Shown: positions 1 to 11,481, numbered from the stretch's first letter. The stretch is DNA of 42,908 nucleotides from Spirogloea muscicola (GCA_009602725.1 WELB01000014.1:515999-558906); one strand, 5' to 3'. Notes: generated from the letters alone by a model not told the origin. Numbers and translations are program-made.

Positions 1-183
1 CCCCCCCATCCCTCCCTCCTACCTCCTCCCGATCCCTTTCTCTCCAAAGCTTCTCCCCTGCTCTCCACCTCACTCACGCTTCCCTTCTTCCACCTGAGGA
101 GCTGTTTCAGACAGGAAGAACTTACTTGGAGGCACTGTGCAGCATAAGCAATCGCCGCCGTACAACAGGTAGATGTAGATGAG

Positions 184-3100
184 TGCGACTTCAGGCCAGA
201 GCTGTGTGCCGTTCCTGCTCATGCTGCCAGCACAGCGCGCTTCCGGGGAGCGAGGGCCCGCCGCTCGTGCTCAACTGCTTCGGCCGCCGCTTCCTTCTCG
301 ACTGCCCCTGCAGCTGCACACGCTCCTCCGCTTCCTGCCAACCCAGGTACGCAAACCAGCACCATCCTGCCGACTCCATCACTATATCGTCCATACAAGC
401 CGTGTCAAGTGTCTATTAAGTCGCTAGTACTAAGTCCACTAAAATTAGACACGAGACAATGTCAATCACTGAACTGACTCTATCAGTCCAATCATTCGCT
501 GCTATTCTGGACCACATAATAATCATTGCACCAAAAGAAATTATTGCAGTCCCCGAACTCAGCTTCCTTCCCTCGCTCGCTTTCAGCTGCCGCCGACAGC
601 GCAAGCCGACCGCAATCTGCAGCCGCCACTGCCACCGTTCTTCGCAAGGGCAGGCGGCGCGGTCTTCGTCGACGGCGAGCCGCGCTACAGGCTGCCATTC
701 GACAGGTCCCTGGTGGACCCCGCCTCCATTGACATCGTGCTCGTCTCCAGCGCCGCCGCCATGACCGCTCTGCCGTACCTGGTCCTGGACCCCGCCTTCA
801 AAGGCAGAGTAATGCATAGAACCCAAAACTAATAAGCCCAAGATCTGGACACATCACAGTGAATAATCATTTCCAGGAGCAGTTTCTGCATGTGTCAGGT
901 GGCGTGCATTACGTCTAAGATATAGCTCATAGAGAACACGCTTCAAGGGTCAGCATGATGCTGCTCCACTGTGGCAAACCTAAATAATCTGTGCCGACGT
1001 GCATGCACGCCGAGGTAACACAACAGAGTGCACCCACCGTAGGCGCCTCCGTCTACAATATCTTAATTGCGTGTACCAACGATGACTATCGGTCAAGAGT
1101 CCCAGATGGTGAAGCGCTGAGCAGCCGCATGATATGCCTCTTGCTGCTTGCTCCCCAGGTCCTGGCGACGATCCCGGCGGTGCACATTGCGCGGCTCCTC
1201 ATGCAGGGCCTCGTGGCGGTGCACGCAGAGTTTGCGAGGCTCTACCCATACGACTCTCTGGCCTCCGCGGACCCTCCTGGGTGGCTCCGTGCCGAGGAGC
1301 TCGCTGGCCTGCCTGATGGCCTCCGACAAGAGTTCGCTGGGCCGTTCGAGGGCGGCGGCGCAGCCGTTGAGTGGCGCAAGCTCTACAGGTCGTCCCAAGG
1401 CGCGGCATCATCTATCAGTCCACATCTTCAAGCCGTCACAGCGTCCTGCATGTACTTTAGATTGATATCTGGGGTCTGTCAGGGTCACCTCGAAGATGTA
1501 ATTAGCATGTTGCACATAATTATCTTAGTGTCTGGACCAAATTGGTGCATCTGCAGCGCTGAAGACGTGGAGCGAAGCCTCCAGATGGTCCACGGGCTGC
1601 ACCTCAGAGAGGAGGAGCTGCTGAGCAGCGTGCTGCGCGCCGTGCCGATCGGCAGCGGGGCAGGCATCGGATCGTGCAACTGGGTCCTGAAGGACAGCGC
1701 CAGCGGCCGCTGCGTGTCGTACGTCGCCTCCTCCACGGCCGCATGCACGCCGTTCGCGCCACTCGACTTGCCCAGTGAGGCTTCCGCCGCCCAGTCCGCC
1801 ATTCCCGCAGCAGGTCGCACCTCTCAGTGGCCGCTGTGCTCAGACATAGCGGCGAGCTGCCAGAGCCGCCCAGCTACAGTCCTGCTTTGTCTAACAGTTA
1901 TCTATAATATCCACATTATAAGTATAAGATTTTATCTTCATTTGTTTATCACTTGGCACAGCACTTGGCAAAGGCCAGGACCTGCTCTTCTCCAGCCTTG
2001 CCATGCCAGCTCCGCCTGCTGCACTATTCCGCAGTGACGCCCGGGAAGGGATGCCGGCGTCAACTGGCCTTGATGCGGATGTGGCCACAGCACCTACACC
2101 TGCGCGTGAGCTGGATGCTCAAGGCATGACTGAGGAGCTCCGACATCAAGCGACACAGCGGCGTGACTCCCAGCTTGCTGCTGCCACTCAAGCAGCTTGC
2201 ATGGCCATTGACCGGGGAGGGTGCGTGCTGCTACCAGCGGATCCGTGCGGTGTTGAGCTCGAGCTCATTGAGCAGCTGGCTGCCCAAGTCCAGACGAGGT
2301 GAGATCATGATCTGTTGCAGCACTTGTGTGGCCTTCAGAGTGAAGCCCGCCCCTTACTCAGCTCAAATGTAGGATGTCTATTCAAAATAATACAACGACA
2401 GACCCACTGTATGGATATCAGATCGGAATGAAAATTAGTGTCATCTAACTCTTGCTGAGTATGCATGTGCAGAAGCATACCAATTCTCCACATCAGCAGC
2501 ATTGCGGAGGAAGCTCTGGCTTATGCCAACATTGTACCTGAGTGGCTCTCACCGGAGCGACAGGAGAAGGTTGGGCGACGCTATTCCTGCAATGAAAATC
2601 ACAAAGTCATGGATGCATGTGGTTGTCCACATTACACAGGTGCTACTGTTGACAGTTCCGTTTCAGTTGTACGCAGGCCTCCCCAGTTTTGGGCATGCTG
2701 AGCTTATTAGAGAGGGCCGGCTTCAAGTATTCCCATCCCTGCACTGTGCGGAGCTGAGGTGTTGCCCATATCACACAAATAGGCTACATGAATCCATGAG
2801 GCTCTAAGGCATGTACTCACTGACCAGGGGGCTGGGAAGCCATGTGCAAAGCAAGAAGCACATTCTCCTACAGCTTTAGTACCTTCTTTGGTCTGCTAAG
2901 AACGTGATGCCAGCCAAGCAATTGACGGGCCCAAGTGGCAAATGCTTCCAGGAGAGCGTGGAAGGAGCCATGCTTAGCCATCGTGCCTTATGGAGGCCTC
3001 CGCATGGGGCCTGTGATGGACCTGCTCCTGAAGTGGCAAGCGGACAGCAGATGCCTGCTCCTGCTCACACAGGTTGTTGTTTTTTACAATAGAAGAAACA

Positions 3101-3361
3101 CTGAGTCACATGTCCAGCCAAACAAGCATAATCTTTACGAGATTTGGCGCATTGATACCGGACTCTTTTAGTCAACATTCGTACACCTCTACCAGGCTAA
3201 TCACGTGAAAGTGCTTCTATATGTTGCCTAAGAGGAACTGCTTGTCCTTCTGACTGATATCTCATCCTCATACAGGAAGGCTTAGATGTGGAGCTTGCCT
3301 TGGCTCCACTGCATCCTTTGGGGATGGATGTCAGACACATTCCTATTGGAGCCAGGCTAAG
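184..3361 (+). CDS. INTS9: Integrator complex subunit 9 (INTS9), partial model
   Basis: INTS9 is the inactive metallo-beta-lactamase/beta-CASP partner of the INTS11 endonuclease in the nuclear Integrator complex, which cleaves snRNA 3' ends and nascent transcripts. Exons I can support: about 184-351 (FLLDCP), 587-808 (FVDGEPRYRLPF, IDIVLVSS), 1159-1388 (VHIARLLMQGL), 1557-1774 (GIGSCNWVLKD, VSYVASS), 1974-2298 (GGCVLLPADPCG), 2473-2569 (VPEWLSPERQEK), 2667-2758 (FGHAELIREGRLQVFPS), 2952-3072 (PYGGLRMGPVMDLLLKW) and 3276-3361 (MDVRHIPIGARL). Phases agree from 587 to 3361, and the order of conserved blocks follows animal and plant INTS9. The first exon shows an apparent one-base frameshift near 305-308. 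The start codon and the C-terminal domain (expected after 3361, possibly including 3650-3765) are not resolved. The neighbouring HOS1-like gene is convergent. Confidence 0.85.
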
Positions 3362-4408
3362 GTTTGTCTGCAGATGTTTTCTTGAAAGGCCACTTAAATT
3401 CTTCCAATTGAGCAACTTGCAACGGGATTCTTTTTTGCATTGTTGGGACTTGCAACAGCAGTGTTAATCCACGAAATAGTGGATGACAAATACAGCTGGG
3501 ACGAGGCTGCTGCCATCGTGCGAAGCACCAAGTCCACACGTGTGTTGGTACGCAACTTTCATTGCGTGATTGTGCTCAAGAATGCTGGAGTGCTCTTTGC
3601 GACTCAATCATCAGAGAAGAAGCATTGACCTGTCTTCCATGTTGTCAGGTCCCTGCGAGTGCTTACACACGACTTGGCCAAGACCTCCAAGATGCTGGGC
3701 GAACCTCAGAACTACTTGTCCCATACGATGGCACAAGAGTAGGCTTGAGGTCTGCAAACATATGAGGTTTCTGATACTGGACCTTGCACAAATGAAGTGC
3801 CCAATAAATGTGGCCACATTTGTTACTTGCTCATTGCTTATCTCACCTGGTCATCAACCTGACGTCGTGAGGATGGCTAAGAAGCTCTGGTCATGCTGCA
3901 CTTCAAACCACATGACATGGTACACTTGACTAACAGGCTTTCTAGTCATTTGTCGACTCACTTATGAATATTAGAAACCTTAGGTCGCCTACCGTTCTTC
4001 ATGGCGAGGCTTGTTCATGACAATTCCAGCCACTCAACAGCAAGTCGTTCCACAACAACAAGAGGATGGCATGAGGAAAAGGTGAAAGAAGTGGAGAAAG
4101 CTTGTGTCCACACTTCTACACGGCCAAAACATCAGCCAACGTTGAACTTCGGAATGGACGATTGATAACTCTTGCTTAAAACTACGTCACACAGAAGCGC
4201 CCACCATACCTTGGATCCCAGAAGGTCAGGCTTATACTTGTCATTGTTGCGAACCATTAGACCCAACCTGACGTCTACAAGTGACGCCTCTTGTTGATGC
4301 CTATCTCCTTGAAGATGCTGGCAAAAACACCTCTCCCTTGTATGTCATGAGTATTCGCCCAAGGCCAATTTGCCTAAGCAAACACGCCCTGCCTAGCAAT
4401 TACTGAAA
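3362..4408. other. Unresolved 3' end of INTS9 and convergent intergenic stretch
   Basis: The C-terminal exons of INTS9 should begin here. A piece near 3372-3418 (KFFQLSNL) and one at 3650-3765 (LLVPYDGTRVGLRS) are plausible continuations, but I could not close reading phases. From about 3770 to 4408 I see no conserved coding signal. The HOS1-like gene on the opposite strand ends at 4409. Confidence 0.4.
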
Positions 4409-6655
4409 CTACAAGATGTACCTTCGACTACTGAGCCCACCGCGTCGACCTGCTGGAACCTTGCGAGCCCTCGCCAATGTATAGAGGTCCGTTGGAGGTG
4501 GCCGCAGCACATCGTCTTCTGAAGGCCACCTGGGACCATCCTGAGTTGCATCGATGGTCGACTCTCCTGGTACCTGCTGACCTAAGATGTAGACCGAAGG
4601 ACTCCAAGGAGGAGCAGAACCGCCAGCCAATACAGCGATCGAGGGAGTTGGGAAGCTGGAGGAAGCAGTCCTGTTGGGGAGCCTGGCCCACAGCGGAGCA
4701 TCGTCCATGTCCGATGGACCTGCCCGCAATCTGCTGGCAAAACAAGGAGACGAAAAGCATGAGCACGAGCTTTGATGATGTAGTAACTACCTATCCAATT
4801 GCTACTAGATACAGACACAGGGCAAGCTACACATCTTGTTTTGGCCTGTAAAGCAAGTGCATACTTGCCTGTTTGGTCCAGCAAAATCAGACAACCTAGA
4901 CGTTGGTGGTGCCCCTTCGAGGCTGCCACCCTCCAGATATGTCACGTCCTCACGTCCTTGTGTGGCAAGCCTGGATACTGAGCTTCTTCCAAAAAGTAGA
5001 GCAGAATTCATGCGCTCACTCGCTGCACCACTCTGGCCGGCCTTCCTCACCGAGCTCGCTGGGCTATCCTCGGGCCAGGCCAAGCTTGGACTGGCCGCCA
5101 GCGATCGGGAGGCGTTCCTTGTGACGACTAGCCTGCCCTGCTCCAGAGGACTGCTACCTCGAGGAACCGACCGCATGGCGTCACCAGCGGACTTGCTTTG
5201 CAAGTGGTCGTGCCGTATCGAGGCCTTGTTGTTGCGCAAGGGGGAGTGGAAGGAGTACGACGGCCCTTGGGCGGCTGCTTCAGGGGTCGAGTCGCGAGCT
5301 GCGGCTCTTCCGGCTTGCGCCAAGCCAACACTTGACGGCTCCATTCTGCCGCCGTCAAAGTGCAGCCGGCGGCCGGCGATGGGGCTTAGCTCCACGTCGC
5401 AGGGCTGCACACTGTGCCCATTGGGTTGCACCAAGGGGCCTCTTGAAGCAAGGGCCTCGTGCGATGCTGCCACGTACTCCTGACTGGTCATGTCTGCAGT
5501 CCAGTCCTGATCGCGCCATGCAAAGTCGTTGCCCTTGGCGGCTCCGCTGGGTCCTGCCTCTTCTTGGTCCTCCAGTACCGAGAAAAGCGGCGAGTGAGTC
5601 AGCCCAGCCTTTGCGTGCGCATCCGTATCCTGCTCCATGGCTGCGGCGAAGTCGTCGGTGAAGCCCTCAGAGGGGCCAGGGTCGAAGATATCCTCTCGCA
5701 GCAGCGCCTCGCGCTGCACCCCCGGCAGTAAGTCCAAGCACGCTTTCTGCAGTGACAGGTGTGGCGCTCACACCGACCTCAGAGTCTGGTATGCATGGAA
5801 GCAACCATCATATCCAAGCCATTACACACTGCATGGAGAGGCAAATGGTGGGGCAGGCCCCCTCACAGCAATGTGGCCTCGGTACGCTGCGGCGGTTTGG
5901 ACGTGAGCAGCCACCGCCTCGCTGCCGCAGTGCTGGACGAACTGCTCCTCGAGGCCACAGAGCCATGCATGCACCCGGTATGCATCCTCGTACCGGCACC
6001 GCTGCGCAGGCAACAACGGCATGCACGGCCATTGCCAATCAACACACGCACTCTGTGACACTTGCATCTGTCCCAGCAGCCGGCCATCCTAAGACAGCCA
6101 GTACTCCGCAGTTGGCTGGCTTTTCCAAGGCCGCAATTAGGATCAACAAAGCTGAAGAAGAGCATTTTGTGCAACGCACTACGATGCAGTGAGTCAAGTC
6201 CATGCAGCGGAGCCGGCATCAAAAGTTCAGGTGGGATTGATGGTAAGGGTTTGAGGTCCGGGCTTCAGATTGGGAGGGCCAGGGCTTTGCCTGCACGCAG
6301 TAGCAGAGGAGGAAGTTGCCGGCGGGCGAGGCGGGGTCACTGCGGGCGGCGTCGGCCAGGCAGGCGCGCACGACGGCCTCGTCGGCGGCGTCCCAGGGCA
6401 GCCCGACCAGCGCCTCGAGCTGGCCGCTGTCCAGGCAGTGCCGGCACATGGCCGCCACAACGCCAGCCGTCGTCGCCGTCGCCGTCGGGCCGTTGCGGCG
6501 ACGGCCATCGCCGTCATCGACGCCGGCGCTGGCGCTGGCGGCGGCCTGCGCNGCTGCCCGCGCTCCACACTCCCCGCCACTGCGACAAACTGCCGCCCTG
6601 GCGCTCGGGCCTCGTAGCCGCCGGAGTCCGCCTCGCGGCCTGCTCCTCTCCGCCC

Positions 6656-6695
<40 letters not shown>

Positions 6696-6740
6696 TGCAG
6701 GGCACGACGGCGGCGGCACTGCCAGCGGCTGCAGCGGCAA
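4409..6740 (-). CDS. HOS1: HOS1-like protein, C-terminal half (ELYS region and tail)
   Basis: In plants HOS1 is a nuclear-pore-associated RING E3 ligase that acts in cold signalling, flowering and mRNA export. Exons on the minus strand: about 6740-6291 (ALVGLPWDAADEAVVRACL then DPASPAGNFLLCYCVQ, closely following Arabidopsis HOS1 LPWNPDEEKYLHRCL and DPSSAVG), 6001-5867 (YEDAYRVHAWLCGLEEQF), 5746-4869 (KACLDLLPGVQRE followed by a long low-complexity tail) and 4730-4409 (ends GPRWPSEDD, a basic RRGG stretch and a stop). Phases close only if two introns use GC donors, at 6290 (GCAAAG) and 4868 (GCAAGT). The N-terminal RING and the first half of the ELYS domain are not found. Upstream of 6740 lie an alanine-rich (GCC)n stretch and retroelements. 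It may be a truncated gene, a RING-less paralogue, or a gene broken by assembly. The start shown is only the limit of the open frame. Confidence 0.85.
6657..6691. repeat. (GCC)n trinucleotide microsatellite
   Basis: An uninterrupted run of about 11-12 GCC units. On the minus strand it reads as poly-alanine at the 5' end of the visible HOS1-like exon. The same type of tract recurs near 21240, 28150, 29115, 35630, 35800 and 42893. Confidence 0.95.
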
Positions 6741-6919
6741 GTCACGCTGGCACTAGCAGCCACAGTATGGCCGCTGCTCATTTGTCTGACGATTACTTGC
6801 TCCTGCTAAACATGCTGTCAAGTGGGCATTCGGACATCGTACAGGTGCAGCCATCCCACACTATTTCTGGGCCTGAGGTATCCACAGCGCTGCCAAATTG
6901 ACTGGTGGCAGAGGTGTCA

Positions 6920-7261
6920 GAAGAAAGTGCTCGCTCATTGAAGCGCTAAGAAAGACAAGCACACAAAGAAACAAAGGAGCTACGAATCACTCAGTAACCC
7001 CTGCTAAGCAGCCGCAGATCAGAGATGCTGGGTCCCCTGGCCAGAGCCAGAGCCAGAGGCAGCAGCGAGGGCTCTGCTGGCACGAAGGTGCAGCGCGCTG
7101 GCCATAGACCTCTGCAGCGAGACGGCCAGGCGCATACGATACACTTGCGCCAGTGACCCGGCTGCAGGAAAGTCTACCGGCTCCTCATGGAAGCGACGGG
7201 CGACGGTGTGGCGGGCGAGCTGGGTGAGCAGCTCGAGCCACCGAGCGCCCAGCGCCCCACG
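6920..7261 (-). mobile_element. 5'-truncated LINE copy (3' end only)
   Basis: This stretch matches the last part of the intact LINE at 16527-16930 (minus orientation): the C-terminal codons, the stop region and part of the 3' tail with the CAATGAGCGAGCACTTTCTTC-like end. The GGGCTGG hairpin present in other tails has been deleted here. The copy is flanked by GGTGTCA at 6913-6919 and 7262-7268, which looks like a 7-bp target-site duplication. That fits target-primed insertion with 5' truncation. It lies just upstream of the visible HOS1-like exons, probably in an intron or flank. Confidence 0.88.
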
Positions 7262-7268
7262 GGTGTCA

Positions 7269-7624
7269 CACTCATGTTCCAGTCACTCTGGCCGAGCGAC
7301 TGGCCTGCCGGAGGTTGGCGGCGCAAGGGAGGCGCTCGAGGTTCGGCTGCTGAAGTCAATGCTCGAGATGCAGCACCTGCCCATCAAGCGCACAGGCCAG
7401 GCAGCGCCTGTCTGTCTAGCCGGCAGCTGACGCCTGCTAATCCTTCGCGCTATGAAGCGGTTGCCAGTATTCTTGTGCAGTCATTGGCTGCTGGCGCGTA
7501 ATTAGTCATGTTCACCCACTGCTCGGACCCATCTGATAGCACCTCATTTTCCTCGACTCGCCAGCTGCGACGCTCCAGGCCACTCTGCCCCCTGGCCAGG
7601 GCGGCCTCGGCTGCCGCTTGTTCG
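7269..7624. other. Unassigned stretch between two LINE fragments
   Basis: A short open frame on the plus strand (7275-7430) reads EALEVRLLKSMLEMQHL, a plausible amphipathic helix. It has no splice context and I recognise no family. A second open piece ends with QSLAAGA just before 7501. This may be residual host sequence that the 6920-7261 LINE copy landed in, or an unrecognised part of a retroelement. No function is proposed. Confidence 0.3.
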
Positions 7625-8917
7625 CGCGCGTCTGCAGGCCAGCGTTCCTTGGCAGTTGGGCCCAGGTCGCCACGTCGGTGGCGCAGCGCTTCCTCCATGA
7701 TGGGCGGCCCCATGTTGCAGCAGGTTGTGGTGGAGATGGCGACCGGCTCGTTGCCTTCTCAGGTGGCGCTCCGCTCAGCTCAAGACGGGTTACTTGCGGA
7801 GCACCCTGCCCTTGCAGAGAGCGTGGTCCCGTTTGCCCACCTTGCCCACACCACCGACTTGCAAGCGCAGGCGCGCTACATGGCGGCAGTCGACAAGGCG
7901 TCCTTCATGGCCACGCTGCAGCTCCTCCCTGCAAACGATGTGCGCGGCCATGCTCGGCTGCTGTCGGGCGCCTCCCCCGGCGCGGCAGCCCGGCTCTCCG
8001 CGCTCCCCCTGTACGACGCCCTCAGGATGCCGGATGAGCTCTTCCGTATGGCCACCCATCGTCTGCTGGGCCTCCCCCCCGCCCTGCCTGCTGGGCGTGC
8101 TGCAGTGTGAATGTGGGGAGCGGTCGACGGACCCATCGGAGCTGGCGGCGCATTCCTCCGCTGCGCCACTGAGCGGCTCACGATCTCCTGCGCGATGCGA
8201 TGTTCGGCATCTTTCAGGAGGCCGGCAACACGGTGGCGATGGAGAACTCTTCCGTCATGCCAATATTCCGGAGGGCCGACGGACTCCACACGCGTCGTGT
8301 CGACTTGGTGGCGTCCACGCCGGACGGCGGCGCGCGCATCATCGCCGACGTGGTCACCACTGATGTGGCCGACCGCTCCAACCCAGGGCTCTCTGCCTCG
8401 CGGGCTGGCCACGCTGCGGCGAAGGCCGCTCGCTGCAAGGCGGCCAAATACGCCGATCACCCCGCTGCAGATGCGTTTGTCCCCCTGGCCGTGGACGTGC
8501 ACGGGGCTCTCGGATCCCAGTGGCTCGACCTGCTGGCCAGGCTTGCGCGGCGCGCTGTGTCCCGCAGGCGCGGTGAGCCGGCTGACTTCAACGCCGCTGG
8601 CTTGTGGCTCAAGTGTATCGTATGAGATTGTCAGTATCCCTTCAGCGGTCCATGGCCCACGCTCTGCATCTGCTTGCTGGCCGTGCTCTCGCTGCAGCCT
8701 CCGGCTTTCGCCAGGGGGATAGTTTTCCTGCAGCTAGTCTGTCGGATCTGAGGCTCCTCACTCGTAACTACTGAGTGATCCATCCTCCCCTGTTCTGACA
8801 TAGCATCTTCAGGCCCCTTTGTAGCTGCTAAACGCTTGTAGGTCCCCCCAAACCTTTGTCAATTCTTTTTGGGCTGGCTTTTCGCAGCCCTTGCCCCCAT
8901 TGGGAGTGCCACTTCTT
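7625..8917 (+). mobile_element. Diverged, frameshifted LINE C-terminal fragment
   Basis: The plus-strand translation follows residues about 918-1299 of the intact LINE protein, but in shifting frames: FLGSWAQVATSVAQRFL, then VPFAHLAHTTDLQAQAR, SGASPGAAARLSALPLYDAL, ECGERSTDPSELAAH, and ADGLHTRRVDLVAS with DVVTTDVADRS. The nuclease-like motif is therefore still visible, though the frame is broken several times. The 3' tail at about 8864-8917 carries the GGGCTG...CAGCCC hairpin typical of this family. The reverse transcriptase half is absent, so the copy is 5' truncated and dead. The many differences from the 16651-20550 element suggest an older insertion or a separate subfamily. Confidence 0.9.
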
Positions 8918-9309
8918 CATATGACTTGCATGAACACATCCCATCTCAAGGACCTCCTGTGACCGGGTACATCAACCCAACCAACACAAGCAAGGTCTGC
9001 TCGATACTTGCAGCGTGCAATCAAGTCTTTCACTCTGCCTGGGCATGAAGGGCCTTGAAGACCACGATGTGCCCTTGTGCCCCGTGGGCACACATGATAA
9101 TTCGGCGTCACATAAGCTGAGCTTGCAGAGAACAGCTCACTGTGAATCTTCTAAGAATGCAACCTGCAGAGGACTCGCTGACTTTGCTGTGTTGTCGCCC
9201 GTGCAGATCATCCTTGCGCTCTGTCAATGATAGTAGGCTATTGGCCACAATCATCCATCATCCAAGGGGAAGATGCATTGTTTTCCTTGATCAGTGTCCT
9301 TGCTACCTC
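8918..9309. other. Intergenic region, nothing recognised
   Basis: This stretch lies between the LINE tail and the stop codon of the V-ATPase gene, so its right end is the V-ATPase 3' flank. I see no conserved coding signal, RNA gene or repeat. Confidence 0.5.
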
Positions 9310-10591
9310 CTACTTGAATTGGAACTTTGACGACAGGATGATCCCAACAATCACACCAAAGAGGCCGAGGGCGCTGCCAAAGATCTCAATCACCAGGATC
9401 TTGACAAACAGCGTGGAGTTTTGGGCGTCTGACAGTGCGCAGCTGCTGCCAATAACCCCCACGCACAACCTGTCACATACTAAGGATGTCTCAGAAATTG
9501 TGCCAAGCTTGCCAGAGTGGACTTACTGACAACCTTGGCTTATACTAGCCTCGACCACTCGCTTTCACTTCTTCAGCGCACAAACAACAGGCAAACTCGT
9601 TGATTACTGGAGACGATCTGATGTCGGATCAGTGTAACAAGGACTTGAAAGCTTACCCACAGACCAAGTTAGCAAAACCAACTATGATGCCAGAGGCAAA
9701 TAAAGCATAACCGGCAGCCATCGCTTGTGGTGAGTAGCGGCCATTCTCCATCTGCAAGACACAAGTGGGCACCAACAGAAATTCGAAATTCTGTTTCACC
9801 AATCACACTGCACAGCTAAAGTAGGGCAACCAGCCTGCTACCTGCTCAAAGCGAAGCACACGAAGGTATGCGTAAATCACCACCATTGAGGCAGGGGCTG
9901 AGAGCACGCTGTCCAAGAGTACAAAAATGAAGCACAAGAGGTGCTCACCGGATCAACGTTTTCCAGCTTTGTCTGCAAGATGATGGCAACGATAACTCCA
10001 TAGATGGCCACAGCCTCACAGAAGATGACGCTGTCAGTGCACATGGAGGACACATCAGGAGGACAGTGTGTGGCCGACCAAAAAACAAACACAGCCGAAC
10101 ACGGCGTCAAGAAAGGGCATAATCAGAAAGGCGTCGCATTGAGGGCAGTAACTCGTACTGATTCGCAGAGGGCTGTGAGATACATAGAACTTCTCATCAC
10201 CAAGCCTTGGGTTTCTTTGGTTTGACCAGCAAGTTGACCGGCTCAACGAATGTACGACGCAAAGGGTCAGACCTGATCAGGTTCTTGGAGGTAATCCTGG
10301 GGGCCTTGATGGCCGCGCCAATAAGACTGCTCCCTGTGATGAAAATGCCCCTGCGCCCAAAGAAGGCCCGGTGTTGGCGGCTCAGCGCTGGACAATCCTC
10401 TGACACGAAGCTGAGAGCTTCTTGGATCTCGGTGGACAGAGATAGCCAACCGGTAGGGCTCACCAAGCAGCTCCGAGCACGGAGACGCCGATGGAGATGG
10501 CGATGCCGAGCGCCGCAAAGGTGTAGGGCGAGATGTGGACGAAGGCCTGCGTCCAGGAGCGGTACCACAGGTACCAGGTGGCGTACGCCAT
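9310..10591 (-). CDS. VHA-c'': V-type ATPase V0 proteolipid subunit c''
   Basis: This is a hydrophobic subunit of the proton-conducting ring of the vacuolar H+-ATPase. Five minus-strand exons close in phase: 10591-10464 ([20 protein letters not shown]), 10350-10273 ([19 protein letters not shown]), 10030-9949 ([19 protein letters not shown], which holds the essential membrane glutamate), 9751-9657 ([20 protein letters not shown]) and 9469-9310 ([19 protein letters not shown] ... SSKFQFK stop). The product is 180 residues with four transmembrane helices, the length of plant c''. The ATG at 10591 ([13 protein letters not shown]) was chosen because it gives this length. An upstream start cannot be excluded, because the sequence becomes an N gap 100 bases further up. 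A divergent promoter with the SET gene probably lies in that gap. Confidence 0.97.
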
Positions 10592-10692
10592 GCCGACGCG
10601 TCGCGGCGCTCGCGATCCCGAGGGCCGCCGCCACGGGCCTCGGACGAGGGCGCGCAGGGGGGTCGCCCCCGGCCGGGGCTCCCGCAGCCGGC

Positions 10693-11408
10693 NNNNNNNN
10701 NNNNNNNNNNNNNNNNNNNNNNNNNNNNNNNNNNNNNNNNNNNNNNNNNNNNNNNNNNNNNNNNNNNNNNNNNNNNNNNNNNNNNNNNNNNNNNNNNNNN
10801 NNNNNNNNNNNNNNNNNNNNNNNNNNNNNNNNNNNNNNNNNNNNNNNNNNNNNNNNNNNNNNNNNNNNNNNNNNNNNNNNNNNNNNNNNNNNNNNNNNNN
10901 NNNNNNNNNNNNNNNNNNNNNNNNNNNNNNNNNNNNNNNNNNNNNNNNNNNNNNNNNNNNNNNNNNNNNNNNNNNNNNNNNNNNNNNNNNNNNNNNNNNN
11001 NNNNNNNNNNNNNNNNNNNNNNNNNNNNNNNNNNNNNNNNNNNNNNNNNNNNNNNNNNNNNNNNNNNNNNNNNNNNNNNNNNNNNNNNNNNNNNNNNNNN
11101 NNNNNNNNNNNNNNNNNNNNNNNNNNNNNNNNNNNNNNNNNNNNNNNNNNNNNNNNNNNNNNNNNNNNNNNNNNNNNNNNNNNNNNNNNNNNNNNNNNNN
11201 NNNNNNNNNNNNNNNNNNNNNNNNNNNNNNNNNNNNNNNNNNNNNNNNNNNNNNNNNNNNNNNNNNNNNNNNNNNNNNNNNNNNNNNNNNNNNNNNNNNN
11301 NNNNNNNNNNNNNNNNNNNNNNNNNNNNNNNNNNNNNNNNNNNNNNNNNNNNNNNNNNNNNNNNNNNNNNNNNNNNNNNNNNNNNNNNNNNNNNNNNNNN
11401 NNNNNNNN
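10693..11408. other. Assembly gap (716 Ns)
   Basis: A run of unknown bases. It separates the divergent V-ATPase c'' and SET-domain genes and probably contains both promoters, plus the first exons of the SET gene. Long open frames that appear to cross it are artefacts of translating Ns. Confidence 1.
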
Positions 11409-11481
11409 GGCTCGCCCGCCGCAGGGCCTGCAGCCGTGCCCTGCCTGACTGCCGGCCGGGGCCCCCGGCGAGCCCGCGCAG

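Noticed and set aside
991-2037. 348-residue continuous frame in the INTS9 region
   Set aside because: It reads through two introns whose GT/AG boundaries are marked by INTS9 conservation. Only parts of it are exon.
4836-5483. 215-residue plus-strand open frame opposite the HOS1-like tail exon
   Set aside because: The minus-strand frame continues conserved HOS1 sequence across phase-matched splice sites. The plus frame has no homology or splice context.
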